The translations under genes and the position numbers were made by a program. Positions 10,101 to 19,386 of a stretch of 64,000 nucleotides of DNA are shown here, one piece after another. Location: positions 992,001-1,056,000 of the forward strand of contig VJWM01000108.1 of NCBI GenBank assembly GCA_010909165.1, written 5' to 3'. Position 1 is the first letter of the stretch. Each line of letters starts with the position of its first letter. The notes beneath the pieces were generated by a model that saw only the letters and a list, made by a program, of their open reading frames with translations, did no database searches and had not been told where the DNA came from. Source of the DNA: Anthoceros angustus (taxonomy: Eukaryota; Streptophyta; Anthocerotopsida; Anthocerotales; Anthocerotaceae).

Positions 10101-12872
10101 GGTATGCACAGCAAGGACTCGGCCAAGAGGCACTTGTTCTGTATGAGCAAATGGAGCAAGAGGGCCTCATTTTGGCCGACCGTGTTACCTTTGGTTGCCT
10201 TCTAAAGGCCTGTGCAAGCACTGGTGCTTTACAGAAGGGCAGGCAGCTACACTCTCTGATTGTGGAACGCGGGCATCTTGACATATGGCTAGGCAACTGC
10301 TTGGTAGACATGTACGCAAAATGTGGCGAACTAAGAGATGCACGCCAGGTTTTTGACAGCTTGGCCTCAAAGGATGTGGTAACATGGAATGCCCTAATAG
10401 CTGGATTTGCACAGCAAGGACTTGGCCAAGAGGCGCTTGTTCTGTATGGACAAATGGAGCAGAGGCCTCATTTTGGCCGATGTTACTTTTGCTTGCCTTC
10501 TGAAGGCCTGTGCAAGCACTGGTGCCTTACAGAAGGGCAGCTGCACTCAGATTGTGGAAGAGGACTGCTGGATAAGGTAGTGTTGGGCAACTGCCTGGTG
10601 GACATGTATGCAAAATGTGGCGAACTGAAGATGCACGCCAGGTTTTTGACAGCTTGGCCTCAAAGGATGTGACATGGACTGCTCTGATTGCTGGTATGCA
10701 CAGCAAGGGCTCGCCAAGAGGCACTTGTTCTGTATGGACAAATGGAGCAGATGGCCTCATTTTGGCTGACGATGTTACTTTTGCTTGCCTTCTGAAGGCC
10801 TGTGGAAGCACTGGTGCCTTACAGAAGGGCAGGCAGCTGCACTCACAGATTGTGGAAAGAGGACTGCTGGATATACTGGTGGGCAACTGTCTGGTGGACA
10901 TGTATGCAAAATGTGGTGAACTGGAAGGTGCACGCCGGGTTTTTGACAGCGTGTCCACAAAGGATGTGGTGACATGGACGGCGCTGATTGCTGGGTATGC
11001 CCAGCAAGGTCTTGGACAGGAGGCACTTGTTGTATATGGACAAATGGAGCAGGAAGGCCTGATTTTGGCTGACCATGTTACTTTTGCTTGCCTTCTAAAG
11101 GCCTGTGCAAGCGCTGGTGCCTTACAGATGGGCAGGCATCTGCACTCACAGATTGTTGAAAGAGGACAGCTACATAACGTATTGATGGGCAACTGCCTCG
11201 TGGACATGTATGCAAAATGTGGTGAACTGGAACATGCACGCCAGGTTTTTGACATCTTGGTGACAAAGGATGTGGTGACGTGGAATGCCCTAATAGCTGG
11301 GTATGCACAGCAAGGACTCGGCCAAGAGGCACTTGTTCTGTATGAGCAAATGGAGCAAGAGGGCCTCATTTTGGCCGACCGTGTTACCTTTGGTTGCCTT
11401 CTAAAGGCCTGTGCAAGCACTGGTGCTTTACAGAAGGGCAGGCTGCACTCTGATTGTCAAAACGCTGGATCTTGACATATGGTGGGCAACTGCCTGGTGG
11501 ACATGTACGCAAAATGTGGCGAACTAAGAGATGCACGCCAGGTTTTTGACAGCTTGGCCTCAAAGGATGTGGTAACATGGAATGCCCTAATAGCTGGATT
11601 TGCACAGCAAGGACTTGGCCACGAGGCGCTTGTTCTGTATGGACAAATGGAACAAGATGGCCTCATTTTGGCCGACGATGTTACTTTTGCTTGCCTTCTA
11701 AAGGCCTGTGCAAGCACTGGTGCCTTACAGACTGGCCGACGGCTGCACTCTCAGATTGTGGAAAGAGGACTCCTGGATAAGGTAGTGTTGGGCAACGGCC
11801 TAGTGGACATGTATGCAAAATGTGGCGAGCTAGATGTTGCCCGCCAGGTTTTTGACGGCTTGGCCACAAAGAATGTGGTGACCTGGAATGCCCTGATAGC
11901 TGGTTGTGGTACGTGTGATGAAGGTCACAACGCAGTAGCTTGTTTTGAGGAGATGTTAGTTGCTGGTATGCAACCTGATGATACTACTTTTACTTGCCTA
12001 TTAGCAGCTTGCAGTCATGAGGGGCTGGTGCACGAGGGTCGCAAGCACTTTGAGTCCATGGCCAAACAGCATGGCATCAAGCCTACTATTGAGCATTACA
12101 GTTGCATGATTGATCTTCTTGGGCGTGCAGGCCTTTTAGATGAGGCGGAGAAGATGCTATTGTCATGTGATGACGAAAGCAATGTTGTGGGGTTGACGTC
12201 CTTGCTGAATGCCTGCAAAAGTCACGGGGATATAGAGGCGGCGTTGTTTTGAAAGACTGGTGACACTGGAGCCTCAGAGTGCATCGCCATATGTGCTCAT
12301 GGCCAATGCCTATGCAGATGCAGGTAGGTGGACCGATGTAGAGAGGATTGAAAGGCAGAGGATGGTGGCAGGAGCTAACAAGAAACCTGCAGTGGCGAGC
12401 ATTGAGGTGAAGAAGCAGGTACATACATTTGTGGTGGGAGAAAACAGAGATGGTGGCAGGAGCTAACAAGAAACCTGCAGTGGCGAGCATTGAGGTGAAG
12501 AAGCAGGTACATACATTTGTGGTGGGAGAAAACAGAGATGATCTTGTGCTCAAGACGGAGAGCATGAGTGCACGTCTGAAGCAGGAAGGGGGCCATGTAC
12601 CTCACACCAAGTTGGTGTTGAAGCCACTGGGTGAGAAGGAAAAGGAAGATGCGCTTTGCGGGCATGCTGAGAAGCTAGCTCTGGCGTTTGGTCTCTTGAA
12701 CACTCCAAGAGGCACACCTCTGGTGGTAACCAAGAACCTACGGATGTGCAGTGACTGCCACAGTTCGACCGAGATCATGTCAAGGGTTGAAAAGAGAGAC
12801 ATTGTTGTAAGGGATGGATACCGTGTGCATCGATTCGCTGCTGGTTGTTGCAGTTGTAAGGGTCGACCGTGA
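7176..12872 (+). CDS. PPR gene 2: PDF motif-PLS repeats-DYW:KP (GRP-ending) RNA editing factor, expanded array, frame-disrupted
   Basis: It has the same architecture as gene 1. The first 402 codons are open (7176-8384) and cover the N-terminus, PDF motif (WWDNR, SPDF) and the first PLS repeats. Thirteen VVTW-type units follow to about 11900, then L2/S2/E motifs and a KPAVASIEV box. The deaminase domain has GHAEK, CSDCH, HRF and CCSC and ends GRP at 12872. About nine frame changes separate the open pieces (8374-8646, 8562-9290, 9170-9865, 9801-10079, 9986-10672, 10615-11475, 11479-12252, 12260-12466, 12429-12872). Nearly all are 1-4 bp losses at short tandem motifs; the last is an 88-bp tandem duplication. 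P-motif code pairs read TD, NN, TD, ND, TN, NN, ND, ND, TD, TD, ND, ND, ND. As written it cannot make one protein. Confidence 0.75.
8160..11900 (+). repeat. 303-bp PLS-unit tandem array in gene 2
   Basis: Thirteen tandem units of about 303 bp (101 codons) each encode one P, one L and one S PPR motif. Higher-order copies are visible. The unit around 8160-8340 recurs at 8770-8950, two units away. A block starting at 9477 (a variant 'gcccagcaaggtcttgg' string) recurs at 10977, exactly 1500 bp away, and homology continues into the following units. This indicates recent unequal exchange or conversion inside the gene. Confidence 0.8.
12361..12536 (+). repeat. 88-bp perfect-looking tandem duplication over the KPA box of gene 2
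   Basis: The string beginning gatggtggcagg at 12361 restarts at 12449. The duplicated segment encodes [15 protein letters not shown] and on to VGENRD. Because 88 is not a multiple of three, the second copy is read in another frame, and the KPA box is encoded twice in different frames. Genes 1 and 3 have a single copy. Confidence 0.9.
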
Positions 12873-14274
12873 GAAAGAAGAACTGGCTAGTGCGCCAAAG
12901 GTGATCTGTTGCGTGTGGGAATTGGAAGTCAGGAGGAGACAAAGGATTGTGCTGTGCTCCGCTTTGTACAAGCACCCAGCAGGGTCTGCCAAATTGCAAC
13001 ATTAGGCAATTTGGCTTGGATCTTGTCAAAGCTAGTGCCTCAGCAAGTCTGAAGCTCGCCGAAAAGATCCATTCCGCATGTTCAGCGGTCCTCCCTTGAA
13101 GTGATCCAGTGTTGTCAGCTCACACCCTCTAGTATCGGCCCCTTGATGACACGAGCGCTACATGACTGGAGATTATCAGTACACTAAGCAATGTGGAGTT
13201 GTCTGGCCGTGTGCCAGTTTCCGGATCAGGGCCAAGATTACCTGGCTGCCCATCGCAGGATAGCGCCTGGAGTAAGGAGTGATTCCAGGTGGCCATGGTC
13301 TTCTGGGCCACGCATCAAACACCTGCTATGCGTTAACCTTACTCCTGAGTTCCCGTTCATGTTATTCCAATGCACCCTGACCTTCTATACATGTTAATCA
13401 AACTGCGGGCGGCCTACACAACCTCCAATCCCTTTGCTCTAAAGTCTGTGCTTTTAACGACTCAAAGGGGCCACACTTGGTCATGCCTGCAGCAGCAAGC
13501 TTATGTGCACGTCAGCGAATTGGGCTCAGCAGCGCCCTCCTCCTGCGCACCACTCTAGAGACAAGCATGATTTGAAAAAAGCAAAGAGGCAAGCATGTAT
13601 TGAAAGGAACATCACAGCTGTGGGGAATGGATGAAGCAGGGCATACACCGCAGACATAGCGGGGGAAGGACTTGTACATTGGGATACGATTCGCTGAGCA
13701 TTCTTCTGCTAATAAACACTTCGTTCAAAGCGATGGCACCTAAACCCTAAACCCTTCAACACAAACAATTCCAACCATGTTGAACTACCTGTTTTCCTTC
13801 TCCTTGCCCTTGAGAGCAGAGACTGCAGAATGCGCGTCCCTAAATTCCTAATCCGCCGGCATGTTACTGTTCAAATGCAAACGCGCGGTACAAAATCCTG
13901 GAGATGCGAGACCGCAGTAACCGGTGCGCCGTGGACGGGTACGTAAGGAAGAGAATCAATCACCTTTCCTTCTTAGGGCTGAAATCTCCAAGTAGTCTTG
14001 GACAGAAGAGAGGCCAAGCCGACGCCCTCGCTCTGGAAGTAATATCTGCTACCCAATCCAGTTCCCTGAACTATCAGAGATGGCCTGCAACAGGCAGAAG
14101 CAGCGAGTGCTCAGTTCGCAGGAAAATCGAGAGCAGAATCCTACTCACATCAGTTGACAGAGTTGGAACCTCCTGAACTCCATATGATTATCCCGACCAT
14201 TAGGCAAGGAGAGGGAGCGGAGAGGCAGACCAAACCAAACCCTATGCTGCTGAACAACATTGGCACGGGAGGGG
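12873..14274. other. Region between gene 2 and bL36m; no recognised gene
   Basis: The first about 100 bp is homologous to the 3' flanks of genes 1 and 3 (shared 'gaactggc.agtgcgc.aaaggtga' block), so it is probably 3' UTR. A two-unit telomere-type string (cctaaaccctaaaccc) lies at 13739-13754. The part next to 14275 is probably the 3' UTR of bL36m. No other coding signal was seen. Confidence 0.5.
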
Positions 14275-14505
14275 TTAGAGCACGCACGTCATGGCAACGG
14301 AGGATGCTGAGAAGGAGCACAGAGCCGAAGCAGCTGATGGTGGCGCGAAAGCAGCAGCAGCAGCACTTGATTCGGCGGCGAAGGTGGAAAAGCCCTGCCG
14401 CTGCTTGTGCTTAGCATTCGAGGCACACAAAACATACACTCTCCGCCTCCGCTTCACCACTCTGCAATGCTCACAAAGCCTCTTCACAGCTGACCGCACC
14501 TTCAT
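14275..14505 (-). CDS. Mitochondrial-type large-subunit ribosomal protein bL36
   Basis: The product is a 76-residue protein whose first 38 residues are a full bL36 domain. It starts [14 protein letters not shown] and ends KHKQRQG, with the zinc ligands Cys11, Cys14, Cys27 and His33 in place. After that domain it continues FSTFA, as in plant nuclear-encoded mitochondrial L36, with an Ala/Ser-rich tail. bL36 is a small zinc-binding protein of the large ribosomal subunit near the peptidyl transferase region. The ATG at 14505 is the conserved bL36 start. It has no transit peptide beyond the domain, as is usual for plant L36. The tail after about residue 45 is poorly conserved, so a spliced 3' end is possible. 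It lies between PPR genes 2 and 3 and is divergent from gene 3. Confidence 0.85.
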   Translation of the reverse strand: MKVRSAVKRLCEHCRVVKRRRRVYVLCASNAKHKQRQGFSTFAAESSAAAAAFAPPSAASALCSFSASSVAMTCVL

Positions 14506-14834
14506 CCTGGCAGGACTCGCCTGAACCTAGCCTGCTGCGGCCTCCTCGGATCTTCTCCTCCCACGACCTTGCCTTGCCGCGTCCGCCACCGATCTCAACC
14601 CGGTTCAGACCAACGCGGGTCTCCCTCAATAGTCTGAATCGTCCAAACGCAGCTGTATCCACTCGACTACAGCAGCTAGAATTACCCAGTGATATATCCA
14701 CATATACCGTAGAGGCCATCAGGGTTCCGATGTTCCAATTCGCTGGTTTTGATGACTTCAAGGTGGTGTCGTCATGAAGACCTAGGGGTCGTGCTCTAGT
14801 GTCATCTTCCGGCATCGATCCCGGCCCCTGACCG
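14506..14834. promoter_or_regulatory. Divergent promoter region of bL36m and PPR gene 3
   Basis: Only 329 bp separates the two start codons, so both transcripts must start here or overlap. The half next to bL36m is C/T-rich on the plus strand. No TATA box is obvious. Confidence 0.4.
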
Positions 14835-17800
14835 ATGGCCACTGTATGGCAACCAGATCCGGTGTGGACCCAACAAATTGGCGTGTCTCCAGGGCTTCTT
14901 CGAGGAGATCTTGCTCACCTCACCTTCGGGAGTCAAGTTGTGCCAAACAACCCAGCATCCAGGTGCAGCAGTGTAAGGAGCCCAGCACTTCCACTTTCGA
15001 CGAAATGGGTGGGTGGGGAAAGATTGTCCAGCGATCACAGTCACCAGGAGCAGGAGCACTTGTGGCAACAATTTTTTCTCGATCCTACCATGTGGTGGGA
15101 CAACAGACGAGATAAGAAGAGCTCACATTTGCCTGACTTCCGACGAAAAGGGTCCAACGAGGTCCTGTGGTTAAACAGCATGCTGAAGCCAGCTTGGGTT
15201 GACGAGCAACTCGTTTCTTTGGATATGCAGATGGATCATTGTGCCTCTCCTTCCAAGTCGCGCTCTCCAGATAAGCCTGAACCTGGCACGCGTGCAGGAT
15301 CGGAAATGGACGTCGTGGCCGTGCGCACGTTATGTCAGCAGGGGAAGCTTTCTGAGGCCATTGGAGCCCTGGAATCACTGGCGGAGGCAGACTCTGCTAC
15401 TCCCCAGACTCTGCTTTACACTGTGCTAAAACTGTGTGCAGGTCGAAGGGATCTGGTTTTGGGGCGACGGGTTCATGACCTCATCGTCAAACTTGGGTAC
15501 GAGTCGGATGCGTACTTGGCGAACCATATCTTGCGCATGTATGCATCTGTAGGTAGGCTGCAGGAGGCCATGGATGTGTTCACCGGGGTTGGAAAACCAA
15601 ATGCCTTCATGTGGTTTTCCATAATATCTGCATATGCTAAGCATGGGAAACCTAAGGAGGCCATACAACTATACAATGAGATGCGTAGGTCAGGAGTGAG
15701 GGCGAGTCCTCACGTTTTTGCAGCTGCCCTTCAAGCTTGTGCATTTGCTTCCGACTTGGAATCTGGAAGGAAAGTGCACTGTGATGTTTTGCACAGTGGC
15801 CTTCCTCCCGACTTGGTTGTTGGAAACTGCCTGGTGGACATGTATGCAAAATGTGGCGAACTGGAAGATGCACGCCGAGCCTTTGACAGCTTGGCGACAA
15901 AGGATGTGGTGACATGGACGTCCCTGATTGCTGGGTATACACAGCAAGGGCTCGGCCAAGAGGCGCTTGTACTGTATGGGCAAATGGAGCAAGAGGGCCT
16001 GATTTTGGCTGACCGAGTTACTTTTGCTTGCCTTCTGAAGGCCTGTGCGGGCACTGGTGCCTTGCAGAAGGGCAGGCAGCTGCACTCACTGATTGTCAAA
16101 AGAGGACTCCTGCATGAAATACTGGTGGGCAACTGCCTGGTGGACATGTATGCAAAATGTGGTGAACTAGACGCTGCACGCCAGGTTTTTGACAGCATGG
16201 CCACAAAGGATGTGGTGACATGGACGCCCTGATTGCTGGGTATGCACAGCAAGGCTCAGCCAAGAGGCGCTTGTTCTGTATGGACAAATGGAGCAGGAGG
16301 CCTCATTTTGGCTGACCGAGTTACTTTTGCTTGCCTTCTGAAGGCCTGTGCGGGCACTGGTGCCTTGCAGAAGGGCAGGCAGCTGCACTCACTGATTGTC
16401 AAAAGAGGACTCCTGCATGAAATACTGGTGGGCAACTGCCTGGTGGACATGTATGCAAAATGTGGTGAACTAGACGCTGCGCGCCAGGTTTTTGAAGTGC
16501 TGCCTAGAAAGGATGTGGTGACGTGGACGACCCTGATTTCTGGGTATGCAGAGCAAGGCCTCGGTCAAGAGGCCCTGGTTCTGTATGGACAGATGGAGCA
16601 AGAGGGCCTCATTTTGGCTGACCGTGTGACTTTTGCTTGCCTTCTGAAGGCTTGTGCTAGGACTGGTGCCCTACAGAAGGGCAGGCAGCTGCATTCACTG
16701 ATTGTGGAAAGAGGGCAGCTGGACAGATGGTTGGGCAACTGCCTGGTGGACATGTATGCAAAATGTGGTGAACTGAAGGATGCACGCCAGGTTTTTGATA
16801 GCTTGGCTTCAAAGGATGTGGTGACGTGGAATGCCCTAATTGCTGGGTATGCACAGCAAGGTCTTGGCCAAGAAGCGCTTGTTCTGTATGGACAAATGGG
16901 GCAAGATGGCCTCATTTTGGCTGACGATGTTACTTTTTCTTGCCTGCTAAAGGCCTGTGCAAGCACTGGGGCCTTACAGACTGGCAGGCAGCTGCACTCA
17001 GAGATTGTGGAAAGAGGACTGCTGGATAACGTAGTGTTGGGCAACTGCCTGGTGGACATGTATGCAAAATGTGGCAAGCTGGAAGTTGCACGCCAGGTTT
17101 TTGATAGCTTGTCCATGAAGAATGTGGTCACATGGAATGCCTTGATAGGCGGGTGTGGTGCCTGTGATGAAGGTTACAATGCAGTAGCTTGTTTTGAAGA
17201 GATGTTAGTTACTGGTGTGCAGCCTGATGATACAACTTTTACTTGCCTTTTGGCAGCCTGCAGTCATGAGGGGCTGGTTCATGAGGGTTGCAAGTACTTC
17301 GATTCCATGGCTGAACAGCATGGCATCAAACCTTCTATTGAGCATTACACTTGTATGATCGATCTTCTTGGTCGTGCCGGCCAATTAGATGAGGCCGAGG
17401 ACATGCTATTGTCATGTGATGACCAAAGCAATGTTGTGGGGTTGACGTCTTTGCTGAATGCCTGCAAGACTCATGGGGATATAGAAAGGGCGACCCGCTG
17501 TTTTGAAAGTCTGATTAGACTGGAGCCTCAGAATGCATCAGCATATGTGCTCATGGCCAATGCCCTAGCAGACGCAGGGAGGTGGATTGATGTAGAGAGG
17601 ATTGAAACACAGAGGTTGGTAGCAGGAGCTAACAAGAAACCTGCAGTGGCAGGCATTGAGGTGAAGAAGCAGGTACATACATTTCTGGTGGGAGAAAACA
17701 GGGATGATCTTGCTCTCAAGGTGGAGAGCATGAGTGCACGCCTCAAGCAGGAAGGGGGCCACGTGCCTCACACAAAGTTGGTTTTGAAGCCACTGGGTGA

Positions 17801-18038
17801 GAAGGAAAAGGAAGACGCGCTTTGCGGGCATGCTGAGAAGCTAGCTCTGGCGTTTGGTCTTTTGAACACTCCAAGTGGCACACCTCTTGTGGTAACCAAG
17901 AATCTACGCATGTGCAGTGACTGCCACAGTTCGACCGAGATCATGTCGAGGGTTGAAAAAAGAGACATTGTTGTAAGGGATGGGTACCGTGTGCATCGAT
18001 TCGCAGCTGGTTGTTGCAGTTGCAAGGGTCGACCGTGA
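14835..18038 (+). CDS. PPR gene 3: PDF motif-PLS repeats-DYW:KP (GRP-ending) RNA editing factor, most intact copy
   Basis: This is the best-preserved paralogue, 1,067 codons from 14835 to the stop at 18038. It has a PDF motif (WWDNR at 87-91, LPDF), two N-terminal PPRs, then five VVTW units at about 303 bp. The last unit ends VQPD, followed by L2, S2, E1 and E2-like motifs and a KPAVAGIEV box. The deaminase carries the catalytic GHAEK glutamate and CSDCH zinc cysteines, the HRF..CCSC second zinc site, and a GRP end. P-motif code pairs are TD, TD, TD, ND, ND. The frame is broken only at about 16224-16300, where three single-base losses compensate each other. An in-frame TGA at 16230-16232 is created and the original frame resumes at LILAD. 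One corrected stretch would give an intact protein, so this may be a functional gene with a local assembly error. Confidence 0.85.
17625..18038 (+). other. DYW:KP deaminase domain of gene 3
   Basis: The domain starts after E2 with [12 protein letters not shown] (KPA box instead of the PG box of ordinary DYW proteins). It has the zinc and catalytic signature H-A-E plus C-S-D-C-H, a [11 protein letters not shown] block, CCSC, and ends GRP instead of DYW. This combination is the variant described for hornworts, lycophytes and ferns, which perform U-to-C editing. Equivalent domains are at 2521-2935 (minus) and 12380-12872 (plus). Confidence 0.75.
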
Positions 18039-18414
18039 GAATGAGTAAGGTCAAGTCAGTCCGCAGAAGGTGAACTGTGGGAGTGGGGAGTCGTTCGAAG
18101 AGGAGGTGGGCGCGAGAAGAGTGTGCTGTGCCCCACTGTCGACAAGCGCCCAACAGGGTGGGCCAAACGGCAGCATTGGGCAATTTTCCTTTGATCTTAT
18201 CAAATATAGTACCTCATGAAGTTAGCCTCCTTGGCCCAGAAGATTTACCACGCATGTGCAGTGGTCCTCACTGGAAGTGCTGCGGTGTTGTCCGCGTCTA
18301 CCACCAAAGTCCTTCCTCCTTACTAACCAGACCAGTACAACAAACAACAGACAATACCAGACATGCAGACTTCGTCTACTAACCAATCTGGCGCGGTCTG
18401 GCCCTTTGTGATTT

Positions 18415-18690
18415 CAAACATATTTTTCGAAATGTTTTTCCTCTAGCTTAATTCATTTCTTTATGAACTTAAGGTTGGAGTATGTTCTTAACCACCTAGT
18501 TTCCTGTTTAGTGGGAGTTAAGCTCTGTCGTTTGGCTCTTTAGGTAGCTAATTCTCATCCCTACTTCATAGTGAGTGAGAGTGGTGAAATAGTGGGTGAG
18601 AGTGCTGAAATATTTGACATATTAAGGCCCAATTCATAAGGTATCCTTTAAATTCTAGAATTAACATTATTTATTCCTTATTTTCTTTTC
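18415..18690 (+). repeat. Dispersed AT-rich repeat fragment (third copy of the 22.05/62.68 kb segment)
   Basis: The segment from 'acatatttttcgaaatg' to 'aattaacattatttattcctta' matches 22060-22375 and 62690-62995. It includes the shared 'tagtttcct.tttagtgggagtta' and 'catagtgagtgagagtg' blocks. Here the internal duplication seen in the other two copies is different (a short 'gtgggtgagagtg' repeat). It ends just before the SAUR upstream module. Confidence 0.8.
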
Positions 18691-18706
18691 CTTCTATTTT
18701 GGTAGA

Positions 18707-18939
18707 TCACGTGAGGTCAAGATCCAAAGAGATAATTGTATGCTATATATGTATGTCCTAGTGGAAAAGACTATCATAAAAAGTAGTTACACTTCTAAGA
18801 TAGTATGTTATACATGCATGTCTTAGTATGAAAGACTACCATAAAGAGTGATTCCTCACTATATATACGTATATCATAGCAGGAAAGACAATATATCATA
18901 TAAAGTGAGTATACAGTTATTGCAAAAAATTAGCACTTG
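18707..18939 (+). promoter_or_regulatory. SAUR upstream module with G-box, duplicated at 60951-61181
   Basis: It begins at a CACGTG G-box (18708-18713) and contains three diverged tandem repeats of about 60-70 bp, each with a tatgta/tatcat..aaagac pattern. TATA-like runs lie at 18860-18905. A nearly identical 231-bp copy lies at 60951-61181 inside a copia fragment. The module stops about 30 bp before the SAUR ATG. It could be a promoter captured by a transposon, or a small repeat that supplies this promoter. Confidence 0.6.
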
Positions 18940-18969
18940 TTCTTGCAGCAACCAATTTGATAGTTCAAA

Positions 18970-19386
18970 ATGAAATCAAAACAAAACTCCATTAACTTTC
19001 TAAAGCCGTTGCTGGGTCTTAGAAGCAATGCATGTGATGAGGATAGCAATGGAAAAGAAAGCAAGAAGCCTATGAAATGGTACATAGCTGTGGAGGTGGG
19101 GGATGAAAGGATTAGGTTTCCTCTTTCAATGGACGAGCTCAACCATGCCTTGTTCAGGCCCTTATTAGACTATACGGAGGCTGAGTTTGGCTTTCTTCAA
19201 AAAGGCAACTTGCGTATTCCTTGCAATGTAGAATTGTTCAAGAGATTGCTTCAATTTATCAGGAGTAAGCCACCGATACCAACTTCAACCTATCAAAGCA
19301 TTCTTCATCATCATTGCACACGGAAGTTGGCTTTATGTCACAAGTGTCAACAGCTGAACCCGATGACAAAAAAAATTATTGAGTAG
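18970..19386 (+). CDS. SAUR-family protein (small auxin-up RNA)
   Basis: A single-exon 138-residue protein, typical of SAUR genes. Residues about 39-96 carry the SAUR core: YIAVEVG, then RFPLSMDELNHALFRPLL, then AEFGF, and after a short loop LRIPCNVELFKRLL. These match the family pattern of V.VG, RF.VP...L.HP.F..LL..AEEEFGF and L.IPC....F. The N-terminus is basic and the C-terminus has CHKCQQLN. Family members act in auxin-linked growth, many by inhibiting PP2C.D phosphatases at the plasma membrane. The start is the first ATG after the TATA-like runs. It appears intact. Confidence 0.85.
   Translation: MKSKQNSINFLKPLLGLRSNACDEDSNGKESKKPMKWYIAVEVGDERIRFPLSMDELNHALFRPLLDYTEAEFGFLQKGNLRIPCNVELFKRLLQFIRSKPPIPTSTYQSILHHHCTRKLALCHKCQQLNPMTKKIIE

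Noticed and set aside
8384-11479. Programmed frameshifting or introns as the cause of broken PPR frames
   Set aside because: The breaks fall at different places in each unit, match small losses relative to sister units, and lack splice-site pairs or slippery sites.
3723-11869. Many antisense frames over the PPR arrays with repeated [13 protein letters not shown]-like strings
   Set aside because: They are mirror readings of the 303-bp coding unit and recur at its period.
13129-13311. Small minus-strand frame between gene 2 and bL36m
   Set aside because: 60 codons, no recognised domain, overlaps probable 3' flank.
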